Assembly (NCBI GenBank): GCA_001295865.1
Contig: LJHW01000037.1
Coordinates: 20,107 to 84,106, forward strand
Reading direction: 5' to 3'
Source of the DNA: a beta proteobacterium AAP65
Lineage (GTDB): Bacteria; Pseudomonadota; Gammaproteobacteria; Burkholderiales; Burkholderiaceae_C
Length of the DNA stretch: 64,000 bases
The notes beneath the pieces were generated by a model. It was not told where the DNA came from and did not search any database. It worked only from the letters and a program-made list of their open reading frames with translations. Shown here piece by piece: positions 15,328 to 26,043 of the stretch. Within the stretch, counting starts at the first letter, position 1; the number at the start of each line of letters is the position of its first letter. A program made the position numbers and the translations under genes.

Positions 15328-17442
15328 TCAACGCTCTCCCGGCGCAGGAAAACGCATGCGCTCGATGACGGCCACCTGCGCCGGCCCCGGCGGCGCTGTG
15401 AAACGGCTCACCAGCGCCATCACGACCAGGCCCGCCGGCACGCCGAACACACCAGCCGCGATGGGCTCGACGCCGAACCAGCTGCACTCGGCCAGTGGGC
15501 GTGTCACACCGAACAAGCGGCGCAGCAATGGCAGATTCATCGCCATGTACCAGACTGTCACGCCCAGCCCCGCGAGCATGCCCGCCACCACACCGGCGTG
15601 GTTGGCGCGGCGCCAGAAGATGCCGAGCACCAGCGCTGGGAAGAAGGCCGAGGCCGCCAGCGAGAAGGCCAGAGAGACGAAATGCAGGATGTCGGTGATC
15701 TTCAGCGCCGCGATCAGCGCCGCCAGGAAGGCCACCACCATCACCAGCACCTTGCTGACCACCACCCGCACCGCCGCCGTGGCGCGCGGGTTGACACTGC
15801 GGAACCAGACGTCGTGCGACAGCGCGTTGGCAATGGTCAGCAGCAGGCCGTCGGCGGTGGACAGCGCCGCGGCCAGGCCGCCAGCAGCCACCAAACAGGT
15901 CACCCAGTAGGGCAGCCCGCCGATTTCGGGTGCGGCCAGCACGATGATGTCGCCGGCCAGCCGCAACTCGCCCAGCTGCAGCAGGCCGTCGCCGTTGATG
16001 TCGCGCACGCCCACCAGGCCCGGATCGAGCCGCGACCAGCGCTGCACCCATTGCGGCAGCTCGTCGATGGGCAGGCCCACGACGTGGTGCAGCACCTCGA
16101 ACTTCACCAGCACCGCCAGCATGGGCGCGGCGATGTAGAGCAACACGATGAAGAGCAGCGTCCAGCCCACCGAGCGCCGCGCCTGCGAGGCCGAGGGCGT
16201 GGTGTAGTAACGCGTCAGCACATGCGGCAGCGCGGCCGTGCCCATCATCAGGCACAGCATCAGCGCGATGAAGTTGATGCGTGCGCTGTCGTGCCGTGCG
16301 CGGGCTTCGGCATCACCTTCGGGGTCACCGCCAGCGAAGGCCAGGGTCTGCGGCGGCATGCCGCCCAGCGGGCGGGCGCCGGCCAGCGCGGCGTCGCGCT
16401 CGCGCTGGTAGAGCGCACGGGCTTGCGCTTCGGTGCGCGGGCGCTGCGCGAGTTCACGTTCGGCGCGCTGGATGCGCACCAGCGGCGCGTTTTCGGCACG
16501 CAGCGCCGCCACCAGCGCTTGCAACGCCGCTTCGTCGCGCAGCATGGCCGCACGCACATCCTGCAGCTTGAGCTCGGCCTCGGCGGCACGCTGGCGCAGC
16601 AGGCGGATGACGTCCTGCTCGGCGGCATCGGCCGTGAGCTCACGCTCGCGGGCCGTGACCTGCTGCAGCTGCTGGCTGTAGGCCACCGCCGGCATCACGC
16701 TGCCCGTCTGTTTGACCGACAGCCACAAAAGCGGCACCAGGTAGGCCACGATGAGCACGAGGTACTGCGCCACCTGCGTCCACGTGACAGCGCGCATGCC
16801 GCCGAGAAAGCTGCACACCAGCACGCCGCCCAGGCCCACGAAGATGCCGAGCTCGAAGCCGAAACCCGTGAGGTGCGAGGTGATCAGCCCCACGCCGTAG
16901 ATCTGAACCACCAGGTAGACGAAGGACACCGCCACGGTGGCCCCCGCACCGATCAAACGCGGGAGGCTGCCGCCGTAGCGCGAGGCCATGAAATCGGGCA
17001 CCGTGTACTGGCCCAGGCGCCGCAAATAAGGCGCCAGCAGCAGCGCCAGCAGCACGTAGCCACCCGTCCAGCCCAGGATGTAGGCCAGGCCCGCCTGCCC
17101 TTGCAGGTAGAGCACGCCGGCGGTGCCGAGGAAAGACGCCGCCGACATCCAGTCGGCCGCGGTGGCCAGCCCGTTGTAGAGCGCCGGCACGCGGCGCCCG
17201 GCCACGAAGTACTCGGCCTCGTTCGAGGTGCGGCAGATGAAGCCGATGCCCGCGTACACCGCCACGGTCAGCACGAGGAAGGTAACGCCTATCCAAGCGC
17301 GCGGCACGCCGGCGCGCTCGGCCAGCGCCATGGTGGCGATCATCAGGCCGAAGCAGACCAGGAAAATCGCGTAACGACCGGCCAGCACCCGCGAGAAGTC
17401 GCGCGTGCCAGCCCCGCCGGGGCCCTCTCGCTCACCGGCCAT
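15328..17442 (-). CDS. Sodium:solute symporter, large subunit (VC_2705/ActP-like subfamily)
   Basis: This 704-aa inner-membrane protein belongs to the sodium:solute symporter (SSS) family, in the subfamily encoded with a small DUF4212 partner; the substrate is probably a small monocarboxylate such as acetate, by analogy only. Family motifs include AADWMSAASFLGTAGVLY (residues ~95-112) and GLAAALSTADGLLLTIANAL (~522-541). Between membrane segments, residues ~255-385 form a charged, Ala/Glu/Arg-rich coiled-coil-like insertion, and residues 481-492 (DINGDGLLQLGE) fit a canonical EF-hand loop. The start overlaps the small-subunit gene by 11 bases, indicating coupled translation. Confidence 0.9.
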   Translation of the reverse strand: MAGEREGPGGAGTRDFSRVLAGRYAIFLVCFGLMIATMALAERAGVPRAWIGVTFLVLTVAVYAGIGFICRTSNEAEYFVAGRRVPALYNGLATAADWMSAASFLGTAGVLYLQGQAGLAYILGWTGGYVLLALLLAPYLRRLGQYTVPDFMASRYGGSLPRLIGAGATVAVSFVYLVVQIYGVGLITSHLTGFGFELGIFVGLGGVLVCSFLGGMRAVTWTQVAQYLVLIVAYLVPLLWLSVKQTGSVMPAVAYSQQLQQVTARERELTADAAEQDVIRLLRQRAAEAELKLQDVRAAMLRDEAALQALVAALRAENAPLVRIQRAERELAQRPRTEAQARALYQRERDAALAGARPLGGMPPQTLAFAGGDPEGDAEARARHDSARINFIALMLCLMMGTAALPHVLTRYYTTPSASQARRSVGWTLLFIVLLYIAAPMLAVLVKFEVLHHVVGLPIDELPQWVQRWSRLDPGLVGVRDINGDGLLQLGELRLAGDIIVLAAPEIGGLPYWVTCLVAAGGLAAALSTADGLLLTIANALSHDVWFRSVNPRATAAVRVVVSKVLVMVVAFLAALIAALKITDILHFVSLAFSLAASAFFPALVLGIFWRRANHAGVVAGMLAGLGVTVWYMAMNLPLLRRLFGVTRPLAECSWFGVEPIAAGVFGVPAGLVVMALVSRFTAPPGPAQVAVIERMRFPAPGER

Positions 17443-17725
17443 CCGGCGCTCCGGGAGCGGTGGGCGGCGCGTCGGCGGTGCTGCGCAGCAGCGCAGCCTC
17501 CAGCCTGTCCATCACCGCCACGTACACGGCGATCAGCGCCAGGTAGATGAACAAGGCGCCCTGCCCGGCCAGCCAGTAGCCGAGCGGAAAACCCATCACG
17601 CTGTAGCGATCGAGCTCGCGCGCGAACCAGGGCACGCCCAGGTTCACCACCAGCCACACCAGCAGCAGCCCGAGCGTCCAGCGCCGGGCCTGCTGCCAGA
17701 AGCGGTAGCGCGCGGGTTCGTTCAT
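17432..17725 (-). CDS. DUF4212 small subunit of the sodium:solute symporter
   Basis: This 97-aa protein has two hydrophobic membrane segments (LGLLLVWLVVNLGVPWFA and GQGALFIYLALIAVYVAVM) joined by the typical GFPLGYWLAGQG loop of DUF4212 proteins. Such proteins are always found just upstream of the large symporter subunit, as here, with an 11-base overlap. It probably helps assemble or stabilise the transporter; its exact role is not established. Confidence 0.9.
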   Translation of the reverse strand: MNEPARYRFWQQARRWTLGLLLVWLVVNLGVPWFARELDRYSVMGFPLGYWLAGQGALFIYLALIAVYVAVMDRLEAALLRSTADAPPTAPGAPDGR

Positions 17726-17777
17726 GCGCCGATTCTGGCGCAGGGTTCAAGCCGCCCAGGACGGCAGAACCCCGGGG

Positions 17778-20195
17778 TCAAGCCTTGGCCAGGCGCTGCC
17801 AGGTGTCGACCACGGTGTCGGGGTTCAGCGAGATCGAGACGATGCCTTCCTGCGCCAGCCAGTCGGCGAAGTCGGGGTGGTCGCTCGGGCCCTGGCCGCA
17901 GATGCCGACGTACTTGCCGGTGGCGCGACAGGCCGCGATGGCGCGCGAGATCATGGCCTTGACGGCCGGGTCGCGTTCGTCGAAGTCACCGGCCAGCTGC
18001 TCGATGCCGCTGTCGCGGTCCAGGCCCAGCGTGAGCTGCGTGAGGTCGTTGCTGCCGATGCTCATGCCGTCGAAGTGTTCGAGGAACTGCTCGGCCAGGA
18101 TGGCGTTGCTGGGCACCTCGCACATCATGATCAGGCGCAGCCCGTCCTTGCCGCCATCGGCCGCGCGCTGCAGGCCCCGTTCGGCCAGCATCTGCTTGAC
18201 GGTGGCGGCCTGCTTCACGGTGCGCACGAAGGGCACCATGATCTCGACGTTGCTCAGGCCCATGTCGGTGCGCACGCGCTTGAGCGCTTCGCACTCCATC
18301 GCGAAGGCGTCGCTGAAGTCGCCGCTGATGTAGCGGCTGGCGCCCCGGAAGCCGAGCATCGGGTTCTCTTCATCGGGCTCGTAACGCGTGCCGCCGATGA
18401 GCTTGCGGTACTCGTTGCTCTTGAAGTCGCTCAAACGAACGATCACGCTCTTGGGCCAGAAGGCCGCGGCGATGGTGGCGATGCCCTCGGCCAGCTTGTC
18501 GACGTAGAAGGCACGCGGGCTGGCATGGCCACGCGCCACGCTCTCCACGGCCTTCTTGAGGTCGGCGTCGATGTTCGGGTAGTCGAGGATGGCCTTGGGG
18601 TGCACCCCGATGTTGTTGTTGATGATGAACTCCAGCCGCGCCAGGCCGACGCCGCTGTTGGGCATCTGCGCAAAGTCGAAGGCCAGCTGCGGGTTGCCGA
18701 CGTTCATCATGATCTTGATGGGGCAGTAGGGCATCTCGCCGCGCACCACGTCGCTGACTTCGGTTTCCAGCAGGCCGTCGTAGATGAAGCCGGTGTCGCC
18801 CTCGGCGCAACTGACGGTGACGAGCGCGTCTTCGCTGAGCTTCTCGGTCGCATCGCCACAGCCCACCACGGCCGGGATGCCGAGTTCACGCGCAATGATG
18901 GCCGCGTGGCAGGTGCGGCCGCCGCGGTTGGTGACGATGGCGCTGGCGCGCTTCATCACCGGCTCCCAGTTGGGGTCGGTCATGTCGGTGACGAGCACGT
19001 CACCAGGCTGCACGCGGTCCATCTCGGCCGTGCTGCGCACCAGGCGCACCGGGCCCGTGCCCACCTTCTGGCCGATGGCACGGCCCTCGGTCAGCACGGT
19101 GTTTTTCGTGCGGTCGCCCTTGATGCGGAAACGCTGCTCCACCTTGCCTGCGGCCTGGCTCTTCACCGTCTCGGGGCGCGCCTGCAGGATGTAGAGCTGG
19201 CCGTCGACGCCGTCTTTGCCCCACTCGATGTCCATCGCGCGGCCGTAGTGCTGCTCGATGATGACGGCGTACTTCGCCAGTTCGGTGACTTCGGCGTCGG
19301 TGAGCGAGTACCGGTTGCGCTGCTCGGGCGGGGTGTCCAGCGTCTGCACCAGCTTGCCCGTGGCCGCCTTGTCGGCGGCGCTGGCGAAGGCCATGCGCTG
19401 CAGCTTGCTGCCCAGGCCGCGGCGGATGACCGCCAGCTTGCCGGCCGCCAGCATGGGCTTGTGCACGTAGAACTCGTCGGGGTTCACCGCGCCCTGCACC
19501 ACCAGTTCACCCAGGCCGTAGCTGCTGGTGATGAAGACGACATCGGGGAAGCCGCTCTCGGTGTCGATGGTGAACATCACGCCGGCCGAACCGAGGTCAG
19601 AACGCACCATGCGCTGCACACCGGCCGACAGCGCCACGTCGTGGTGGGCGTAACCCTTGTGCACGCGGTAACTGATGGCGCGGTCGTTGTAGAGCGACGC
19701 GAACACCTCCTTCATGCGGTGCAGCACGTCCTCGATGCCGGTGACGTTGAGGAAGGTCTCCTGCTGGCCGGCGAACGAAGCATCGGGCATGTCCTCAGCG
19801 GTGGCCGAAGAGCGCACGGCAAAACTCGCCTCGGGGTTGCCCGCCGTCAGGCGCGCGAACTGCTCGCGGATGGCGGCTTCCAGCTCGGCGGGCAGCGGCG
19901 TGTCGACGATCCACTGGCGGATCTCGGCGCCGGCCACGGCCAGGGCGTTGACGTCGTCGACGTTCAGCGTGTCGAGCTTGGCCTGGATGCGCTGCGCGAG
20001 CTGGCCGTGCTGCAGGAAGACGCGGAAGGCATGCGCCGTGGTGGCGAAGCCCCCGGGTACACGCACGCCGCTGGCAGCGAGCTGGCTGATCATCTCGCCG
20101 AGGCTGGCGTTTTTGCCGCCCACCGCCTCGACGTCGGTCATTCTCAGGTGTTCGAACGGGGCGACCAGGGCGGTCGCCAAGTGGCTGGATGACAT
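17778..20195 (-). CDS. ppsA: Phosphoenolpyruvate synthase
   Basis: PpsA (805 aa) converts pyruvate and ATP to PEP, AMP and phosphate for gluconeogenesis. The N-terminal ATP-grasp domain ([34 protein letters not shown]), the central phosphohistidine swivel domain ([20 protein letters not shown], with catalytic His) and the C-terminal PEP-binding barrel ([20 protein letters not shown], with catalytic Cys) are complete. The ATG at 20195 is preferred over an upstream ATG because CGGAG precedes it and homologues start at MSSS. It is divergent from ppsR, whose product controls it by reversible phosphorylation. Confidence 0.97.
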   Translation of the reverse strand: MSSSHLATALVAPFEHLRMTDVEAVGGKNASLGEMISQLAASGVRVPGGFATTAHAFRVFLQHGQLAQRIQAKLDTLNVDDVNALAVAGAEIRQWIVDTPLPAELEAAIREQFARLTAGNPEASFAVRSSATAEDMPDASFAGQQETFLNVTGIEDVLHRMKEVFASLYNDRAISYRVHKGYAHHDVALSAGVQRMVRSDLGSAGVMFTIDTESGFPDVVFITSSYGLGELVVQGAVNPDEFYVHKPMLAAGKLAVIRRGLGSKLQRMAFASAADKAATGKLVQTLDTPPEQRNRYSLTDAEVTELAKYAVIIEQHYGRAMDIEWGKDGVDGQLYILQARPETVKSQAAGKVEQRFRIKGDRTKNTVLTEGRAIGQKVGTGPVRLVRSTAEMDRVQPGDVLVTDMTDPNWEPVMKRASAIVTNRGGRTCHAAIIARELGIPAVVGCGDATEKLSEDALVTVSCAEGDTGFIYDGLLETEVSDVVRGEMPYCPIKIMMNVGNPQLAFDFAQMPNSGVGLARLEFIINNNIGVHPKAILDYPNIDADLKKAVESVARGHASPRAFYVDKLAEGIATIAAAFWPKSVIVRLSDFKSNEYRKLIGGTRYEPDEENPMLGFRGASRYISGDFSDAFAMECEALKRVRTDMGLSNVEIMVPFVRTVKQAATVKQMLAERGLQRAADGGKDGLRLIMMCEVPSNAILAEQFLEHFDGMSIGSNDLTQLTLGLDRDSGIEQLAGDFDERDPAVKAMISRAIAACRATGKYVGICGQGPSDHPDFADWLAQEGIVSISLNPDTVVDTWQRLAKA

Positions 20196-20344
20196 GGGAA
20201 AGCTCCGAAGTGTGAAAAAACCGGTGCTTCCGCCAGCGGCTCGGCGGCCCATGCCCACGCGGCGGCATGTTGTTCTGCTTCGGGCAGGCGCGTGGGTTTC
20301 ATGAAGGGCGGCAGGAGCAAGACGAGGAGCGGAAAGTTGAGCAG

Positions 20345-20372
20345 ATTCTAAGGACTTCTTCCTTATGATGAA
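20345..20372 (-). promoter_or_regulatory. Candidate ppsA promoter overlapping an inverted repeat
   Basis: On the minus strand TTCATC, 16 bases, then TAGAAT (five of six matches to TATAAT) forms a candidate sigma-70 promoter about 150 bases before ppsA. Between and over these boxes lies the perfect inverted repeat TAAGGA-N5-TCCTTA (20349-20365), and TATGAT at 20364-20369 could be a -10 for the divergent ppsR. Confidence 0.45.
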
Positions 20373-20410
20373 CCTCGTCTGTAACCACGCGCCCTGCCCC
20401 TGAAAACGCC

Positions 20411-21235
20411 ATGACCGAACGAACCGTGTTCTTTGTCTCGGACGGCACCGGCATCACCGCCGAGACCTTCGGCAACTCCATCCTGAACCAGTTCCCGGCC
20501 AAGCCGCGGCACGTGCGCCGGCCCTTCATCGACACGCCAGAGAAGGCCGGCACGGTGCTGGAGGAGATCAACCAGACCGCCGCCCGGGAGGGCAAACGGC
20601 CCATCGTTTTCATCACGCTGGTCAACGACGATGTGCGCAACATCATCACCAGCAACCACTGCAAGGGCCTGGTGCTGGACATGTTCCGCACCTTCGTCGA
20701 ACCGCTGGAGGCCGAGTTCGGCGTGAAGAGCAACCACCGCGTGGGCCGCTTCAGCGACGCGAGCGCAAGCCAGGAATACAACGACCGCATCGAGGCCATC
20801 AACTTCAGCCTCGCGCACGACGACGGCCAGAGCGCGCGCAACCTCGACGTGGCCGACGTCATCCTGCTGGGTGTCAGCCGCAGCGGCAAGACGCCCACCA
20901 GCCTCTACCTGGCCATGCAGCACGGCATCAAGGCCGCGAACTACCCACTGATCCCCGAAGACTTCGACCGGGGCCGCCTGCCCACACCGCTGGCGCCCTA
21001 CAAGCGCAAGTGCTTCGGCCTGACGATCGACCCGGAACGCCTGGCGCAGATCCGCAACGAGCGCCGGCCCGACAGCAAGTACGCGTCTCTGCTGAACTGC
21101 CGCTACGAGGTGAACGAGGCCGAGAGCATGATGCGCCGTGAAGGCATCAGCTGGCTGAGCAGCACGCACAAGTCCATCGAAGAGATCGCCACCACCATCC
21201 TGCGCGACCTGCGGCCCGATCGGCTGATCTACTGA
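20411..21235 (+). CDS. ppsR: PEP synthetase regulatory protein (bifunctional kinase/phosphorylase)
   Basis: This 274-aa DUF299-family enzyme phosphorylates a threonine of PEP synthase with ADP and removes it with phosphate, switching PpsA off and on. [20 protein letters not shown] opens the protein; the P-loop-like [15 protein letters not shown] lies near residue 155. It is divergent from ppsA, the strongest support for the substrate. Its 3' end overlaps the convergent methyltransferase gene by seven bases. Confidence 0.96.
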   Translation: MTERTVFFVSDGTGITAETFGNSILNQFPAKPRHVRRPFIDTPEKAGTVLEEINQTAAREGKRPIVFITLVNDDVRNIITSNHCKGLVLDMFRTFVEPLEAEFGVKSNHRVGRFSDASASQEYNDRIEAINFSLAHDDGQSARNLDVADVILLGVSRSGKTPTSLYLAMQHGIKAANYPLIPEDFDRGRLPTPLAPYKRKCFGLTIDPERLAQIRNERRPDSKYASLLNCRYEVNEAESMMRREGISWLSSTHKSIEEIATTILRDLRPDRLIY

Positions 21236-22008
21236 GGCGCAGCCCGGCGGGCTGATTCGTACAGGCACACCGCCGCGGCGGCCGCAACATTCAGCGACTC
21301 TTCGCCACCCGGCTGCGGAATGCTGACCTGCAGCGCGCAGCGCGCCAGCAGTTCGGCGTGCACGCCCTGCCCTTCGTGGCCCAGCACCCAGGCGCAAGGA
21401 TGCGGCAAAGGTGCGCTGGGAAGTTGGTGGCCCGCGTGCGAACTGGTGGCCACGAGGGGCACGCCCAGCGCGGCCAGGTCTTCAGGCGCCAGCCCTTCCA
21501 CCAGGTGCAGGCCGAAGTGCGCTCCCATGCCGGCACGCAGCACCTTCGGCGACCACAGGGCCACCGTGCCCTTCAGCGCCAGCACCTGCGGCACGCCGAA
21601 GGCTGCCGCGCTGCGCAGGATGCTGCCAACGTTGCCAGGGTCTTGCACACGGTCGAGCACCACGCTGGCCACACCCTGGCGCAGCGGCACTTCGGCCGGG
21701 GCCTCGATGAGAAAGCCGATGGGCGCGGGCGATTCCAGCGTGCTGAAGCCCTTGAACAGCGCCGCCGGTACACGCGCGATGCGGGGCGCCCAAGCGGCCA
21801 GATCGCGCAGTTCGGGCCGCACCCAGGCTTCATCGGCCACCACGGCCTGCAGCGCTGCGCCACTGCGCGTGCGCAGCGCGCTGCACAGGTGCTCGCCCTC
21901 GATCCACACCTGTCCGCTGCGGCGGTAGGCCGCGCCGTCCAGGGCCAGCTTGCGCAGGCGCTGCAGCAGCGGGTTGTCTTTCGAGGTGATGAGCTGCGGC
22001 TCGTTCAT
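21229..22008 (-). CDS. SpoU (TrmH) family RNA 2'-O-methyltransferase
   Basis: This 259-aa protein has an N-terminal substrate-binding domain (EGEHLCSAL) and a C-terminal SPOUT trefoil-knot domain: motif 1 [19 protein letters not shown], motif 2 [10 protein letters not shown] and motif 3 [20 protein letters not shown]. It should methylate a ribose in tRNA or rRNA using S-adenosylmethionine; the exact target cannot be read from sequence. Its ATG overlaps the rnhB stop by four bases (ATGA). It ends inside the 3' end of ppsR. Confidence 0.92.
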   Translation of the reverse strand: MNEPQLITSKDNPLLQRLRKLALDGAAYRRSGQVWIEGEHLCSALRTRSGAALQAVVADEAWVRPELRDLAAWAPRIARVPAALFKGFSTLESPAPIGFLIEAPAEVPLRQGVASVVLDRVQDPGNVGSILRSAAAFGVPQVLALKGTVALWSPKVLRAGMGAHFGLHLVEGLAPEDLAALGVPLVATSSHAGHQLPSAPLPHPCAWVLGHEGQGVHAELLARCALQVSIPQPGGEESLNVAAAAAVCLYESARRAAPQ

Positions 22009-22616
22009 GGGCGTTGCAGCGCGGCGCGCACCGGTGCGAAGCTGCGGCGGTGTTCGGGGCAGGCGCCGTGCTGCTGCAGGGCCGCCAGGTGCTCGGGCGT
22101 GGGGTAGCCCTTGTGGCCGTCGAAGCCGTAGGCCGGGTGCTGCGCATGCAGCGCCTGGCAGAGGCGGTCGCGGTGCACCTTGGCGAGGATGGACGCGGCC
22201 GAGATCGCCGGCACCAGCGCATCGCCCTTCACCACCGCCGCCACCGGCACCTTCAGCACCGGCACGCGGTTGCCGTCCACCACCACGCGGTGCGGCGGCA
22301 GGCGCAGCGCCTCCACGGCGCGGCGCATGGCCAGCATCGTGGCCTGCAGGATGTTCAGGCGGTCGATCTCTTCGGCACTGGCTTCGGCGATGGCGCAGCA
22401 CAAGGCCTTGGCGCGGATCTCGTCGAACAGCGCCTCGCGCTTGCGTTCGCTGAGCACCTTCGAATCGCCCAGGCCGCGGATGGGGTGCAGATCGTCGAGG
22501 ATCACGGCCGCGGCCACCACGGGCCCGGCCAGCGGGCCGCGGCCGGCTTCGTCCACGCCAGCCACCAGGCCGGGCTCGTCCCAGCCGAAGCCGAGCTGTT
22601 CAAGCTTGAAGGACAT
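22005..22616 (-). CDS. rnhB: Ribonuclease HII
   Basis: RNase HII (203 aa) removes ribonucleotides from DNA. Catalytic residues are in [15 protein letters not shown] (Asp, Glu) and in HRVVVDGNR; the C-terminal [17 protein letters not shown] motif is conserved. The ATG at 22616 gives a normal length and lies 17 bases inside the end of lpxB; no strong Shine-Dalgarno is seen, consistent with coupling. The lpxB-rnhB pair is common in proteobacteria. Confidence 0.96.
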   Translation of the reverse strand: MSFKLEQLGFGWDEPGLVAGVDEAGRGPLAGPVVAAAVILDDLHPIRGLGDSKVLSERKREALFDEIRAKALCCAIAEASAEEIDRLNILQATMLAMRRAVEALRLPPHRVVVDGNRVPVLKVPVAAVVKGDALVPAISAASILAKVHRDRLCQALHAQHPAYGFDGHKGYPTPEHLAALQQHGACPEHRRSFAPVRAALQRP

Positions 22617-23730
22617 GCGCGAGGGCATCGGCGGCGCAGCGCGCCGTGTCGCGGCGCAAGCTGTGGTGCAGGTCTTCGAAACGGCGCACCAGGGCGGCGG
22701 CGGCCGGGCGGTCATCCAGCCAGCGCAGCGTGGCGGCGGCCAGGGCTTCAGGGTGGCAGTCTTCCTGGATCAGCTCGGGCACCACGAACTCGCGGCTCAG
22801 GATGTTCGGCAGCCCCACCCAGGGCTGGTAGCGCATGCGCTTCATCAGCTGCCAGCTTAAGGCCTGCATGCGGTAGCCGATGACCATCGGCACCTTGAAC
22901 AGCGCCGCTTCCAACGTGGCAGTGCCGCTGGCGATCAGCGTCACGTCGCAGGCCGCCAGCGCGGCGTGCGATTGGCCGTTCAGTAATTGCAAGGGCAGGC
23001 CCGGCGCGTGCGCCTGCACCAACGGTTCGATCATCTCTCGCAGGCCGGGCGAGATGGGCAGCACGAAGCGAAGCGACGGGCGCTGGCGGTGCATCAGCGA
23101 GGCCGCCTGCAGGAAAGCCGGCGCGATGTACTGGATCTCGCTGCGCCGGCTGCCCGGCAGCACGGCCACCACCTCGTCGGCCTCGGCCAGGCCCAGCGCA
23201 GCGCGGCTGGCCGCGCGCGGCGGCTGCAGCGGGATGGCATCGGCCAGCGGGTGGCCGACAAACGTGGCGGCCACGCCGTGCTGCTGCAGCAGCGCAGGCT
23301 CGAAAGGAAAGAGGCAGAGCACGTGGTCGCAGCTGGCGGTCATCTTCTTCGCGCGGCCGCCGCGCCAGGCCCAGATGGACGGGCAGACGAAATGCACGGT
23401 CTTGATGCCGGCCGCCTTCAGGCGCTTTTCCAAGCCGAGGTTGAAGTCGGGCGCGTCGACACCGACGAAGGCCGCGGGCCGCTCTTGCAGCAGGCGCTCG
23501 GCCAGCGCATCGCGGATGCCCGAGATCTCACGGTAATGGCGCAACACCTCGACATAACCGCGCACGGCCAGCTTCTGGTGTGGCCACCAGGCCTCGAAAC
23601 CCTGATCGGCCATGCGCGGGCCGCCGATGCCGTGGGCCTGCAGTGCGGGCCAGCGTTGTTTCAGGCCGGTGAGCAGCAGGCCGGCGAGCAGGTCACCCGA
23701 GGCCTCGCCGGCGACCATGGCGAGTTGCAT
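22600..23730 (-). CDS. lpxB: Lipid-A-disaccharide synthase
   Basis: LpxB (376 aa) joins UDP-2,3-diacylglucosamine and lipid X in lipid A synthesis at the inner-membrane face. The start [43 protein letters not shown] and [20 protein letters not shown] are family motifs; length is normal. It follows lpxA in the lpxD-fabZ-lpxA-lpxB series and overlaps the rnhB start. Confidence 0.97.
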   Translation of the reverse strand: MQLAMVAGEASGDLLAGLLLTGLKQRWPALQAHGIGGPRMADQGFEAWWPHQKLAVRGYVEVLRHYREISGIRDALAERLLQERPAAFVGVDAPDFNLGLEKRLKAAGIKTVHFVCPSIWAWRGGRAKKMTASCDHVLCLFPFEPALLQQHGVAATFVGHPLADAIPLQPPRAASRAALGLAEADEVVAVLPGSRRSEIQYIAPAFLQAASLMHRQRPSLRFVLPISPGLREMIEPLVQAHAPGLPLQLLNGQSHAALAACDVTLIASGTATLEAALFKVPMVIGYRMQALSWQLMKRMRYQPWVGLPNILSREFVVPELIQEDCHPEALAAATLRWLDDRPAAAALVRRFEDLHHSLRRDTARCAADALAHVLQA

Positions 23731-23741
23731 GGTCTTGGCTT

Positions 23742-24530
23742 TTAGCGAACGATGCCGCGGGTGCTGGCGGCGAGGAAACTCAGCAGCGTGTCGATATCTG
23801 CATCGCCACCTTCGACCGTGCCTTTCAGCAGCGCGATGGCCTCACGCGCCCTCTCCAGCGTCAGGCCTTCGCGGTACAGCAGCTTGTGCATATGCTTGAC
23901 GAGCCCGATGCGCTCGCGCGAGAAGCCGCGCCGGCGCAGCCCCTCGGCATTGATGCCGGCCACCGACAAGGGGTTACCGCTCACGGTCATGAAGGGCGGC
24001 ACGTCTTGCGACACGTGGCTCTGGAACCCCAGGATCGCGTGCGCACCCACCTTGCAGAACTGGTGCACGCCCGTGAGCCCGCCAACGATGGCCCAGTCTC
24101 CCACGTGCACGTGGCCGGCCAGCGTGGCGTTGTTGGCCAGGATGGTGTGGTGGCCCAGCTGTACGTCGTGCGCCAGGTGCACGTAGGCCATGACCCAGTT
24201 GTCGTCGCCCACGCGCGTGACACCCGCGTCTTGCGCGGTGCCGCGACTGAAGGTGCAGAACTGGAAGATGGTGTTGCGGTCGCCGATGTGCAGCTCGGTC
24301 GGCTCGCCGGCGTACTTCTTGTCCTGCGGCGCGCAGCCCAGGGCGGCATGCGGGTGCACGACGTTGTCTCGGCCCAAGGTCATCGGGCCTTCGAGCGTGC
24401 AGTGCCCGCCGATGCGCGTGCCTTCGCCAATGTGCACGCCGGCGCCAATCAACGCATAGGGGCCGACCTGCACCGTCGCCGCCAGCTCGGCGCCAGGGTC
24501 GACGATGGCGGTGGGGTGGATCAGGGCCAT
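23742..24530 (-). CDS. lpxA: UDP-N-acetylglucosamine acyltransferase LpxA
   Basis: LpxA (262 aa) carries out the first step of lipid A synthesis, transferring a 3-hydroxyacyl chain from ACP to UDP-GlcNAc. Left-handed beta-helix hexapeptide repeats start at [20 protein letters not shown], and the region [20 protein letters not shown] has the catalytic His. The ATG at 24530 ([11 protein letters not shown]) matches homologues; the frame extends 13 codons upstream into fabZ's end but that is not needed. Confidence 0.97.
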   Translation of the reverse strand: MALIHPTAIVDPGAELAATVQVGPYALIGAGVHIGEGTRIGGHCTLEGPMTLGRDNVVHPHAALGCAPQDKKYAGEPTELHIGDRNTIFQFCTFSRGTAQDAGVTRVGDDNWVMAYVHLAHDVQLGHHTILANNATLAGHVHVGDWAIVGGLTGVHQFCKVGAHAILGFQSHVSQDVPPFMTVSGNPLSVAGINAEGLRRRGFSRERIGLVKHMHKLLYREGLTLERAREAIALLKGTVEGGDADIDTLLSFLAASTRGIVR

Positions 24531-24538
24531 CGTGCGGT

Positions 24539-24991
24539 TCAGGGGGCAGCGACGCGGCGCATCGTGCACATCAGATCGGCTTCACAGACCGTGGCACCGT
24601 CGACGCTGGCCTTGGCCTTGTAGCGATAGATGCCCGACTTCACGCGGTCGATGGCGGCTTCCAGGATGAGCTGGTCGCCGGGACCGACGGGCTTCTTGAA
24701 GCGTGCGTTGTCGATGCCGGCGAAATACACCACGGTGTCGTCGCCCGGGTCGGCACCCGCGCTCTCGAAACTGAGGATGGCGGCCGACTGGGCCAGCGCT
24801 TCCAGCATCAGCACACCCGGCATCACCGGGCGCGCCGGGAAGTGGCCCATGAAAAACGGCTCGTTGATGGTGACGTTCTTCAGCGCCTTGATGCGCACGT
24901 CTTTTTCGAGTTCGAGCACGCGGTCCACCAGCAGGATGGGGTAGCGGTGCGGCAGCTTGCGCAGGATGTATTGGATGTCCATCGTCGTCAC
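24539..24991 (-). CDS. fabZ: 3-hydroxyacyl-ACP dehydratase FabZ
   Basis: FabZ (150 or 147 aa) dehydrates 3-hydroxyacyl-ACP in fatty acid synthesis and competes with LpxA/LpxD for substrate. The hotdog-fold motifs [15 protein letters not shown] and [20 protein letters not shown] hold the catalytic His and Glu. A GTG at 24991 overlaps the lpxD stop (GTGA) and an ATG lies three codons inside at 24982; either may be the start. Confidence 0.97.
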   Translation of the reverse strand: MTTMDIQYILRKLPHRYPILLVDRVLELEKDVRIKALKNVTINEPFFMGHFPARPVMPGVLMLEALAQSAAILSFESAGADPGDDTVVYFAGIDNARFKKPVGPGDQLILEAAIDRVKSGIYRYKAKASVDGATVCEADLMCTMRRVAAP

Positions 24992-26040
24992 GTCTTCTTC
25001 TCCAGCGCGCGCAGCCTCTCTCGCAGCGTGTGCAGTTGTCTCAAGGTGGCAGCGTTCTTTTCCCAGCTGGCATTGTCATCGAAGGGGAACATGCCGCTGT
25101 ACTGGCCCGGCTTGTGGATGGACCGGCTGATGACCGTGGCCGCCGTGATGTGCACGTGGTCGCAAATCTCCAAGTGGCCCAGGATGATGGCGCCGCCGCC
25201 GGCGGTGCAATGCCGCCCGATTCGCGCGCTGCCGGCCACACCCACACAGCCCGCGAAGGCGGTGTGCGCGCCGACGTGCACGTTGTGGCCGATCTGCACG
25301 AGGTTGTCGAGCTTCACGCCATCTTCGAGCACGGTGTCGTCCAGCGCGCCACGGTCAACGCAGGTGTTGGCACCGATCTCCACGTCGTCGCCGATGCGCA
25401 CGCCGCCAAGCTGTTCAATTTTTTCCCACCAGGCGCCAGTTTCGTCGCGCGCGGGTGCGAAGCCAAAGCCGTCTGCACCGATGACCGCCCCGCTGTGCAC
25501 GATGCCGCGCGCGCCGATGCGGCACGCATCACCCAGCACGACACGCGGCTTGAGCACCGTGCCCTCGCCCACAGCGGCGTCAGCGCCAAGGTGCACGTGG
25601 GTGCCGACCACCGCACCGGCACCCACCGAGGCGCCGGCCGAGACGAAGGCCAAGGCACCGACGCTGGCCGTGGGGTGGATGTGCGCGCCTTCTTCGACGA
25701 CGGCACTCGGGTGCACACCCAAGACAGGCGGACGCCGCAGCCGCGCAGACCACCACTGGGTGAGGCGCGCAAACGCGAGGTAGGGGTCGGCGCAGACCAG
25801 GGCCGCACCTCGTGCCACGGCGGCCTCGCGCATGGCGGGGCCGACAATCACGCAGCCGGCTTGGGAGGCCCCCAGCTGCGCCTGGTAGCGCGGGTTGGAG
25901 AGGAAGCTGATGGTCTGCGCGTCGGCAGACTCCAGCGGCCCGATGCGGTGGACGGTGAGTTCGGCATCGCCGACCAGTTCACCGCCCAACAGTGCGCTGA
26001 GTTCCCCCAGGCGCACACCCGTCACAGCCAGGCCCGGCAA
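24988..26040 (-). CDS. lpxD: UDP-3-O-acylglucosamine N-acyltransferase LpxD
   Basis: LpxD (350 aa) adds the second hydroxyacyl chain in lipid A synthesis. An N-terminal uridine-binding domain ([34 protein letters not shown]) precedes a long left-handed beta-helix ([36 protein letters not shown]) with the catalytic His region. The open frame begins with TTG at 26040, three bases after ompH; a GTG five codons inside is an alternative. Neither has a clear Shine-Dalgarno. Confidence 0.96.
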   Translation of the reverse strand: MPGLAVTGVRLGELSALLGGELVGDAELTVHRIGPLESADAQTISFLSNPRYQAQLGASQAGCVIVGPAMREAAVARGAALVCADPYLAFARLTQWWSARLRRPPVLGVHPSAVVEEGAHIHPTASVGALAFVSAGASVGAGAVVGTHVHLGADAAVGEGTVLKPRVVLGDACRIGARGIVHSGAVIGADGFGFAPARDETGAWWEKIEQLGGVRIGDDVEIGANTCVDRGALDDTVLEDGVKLDNLVQIGHNVHVGAHTAFAGCVGVAGSARIGRHCTAGGGAIILGHLEICDHVHITAATVISRSIHKPGQYSGMFPFDDNASWEKNAATLRQLHTLRERLRALEKKT

Positions 26041-26043
26041 GGC

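Noticed and set aside
15292..17550. A very long open frame antisense to the sodium:solute symporter
   Set aside because: High GC keeps antisense frames open; its translation is His/Gln/Arg/Ala-rich low complexity and has no family signature, while the minus strand encodes a clear symporter.
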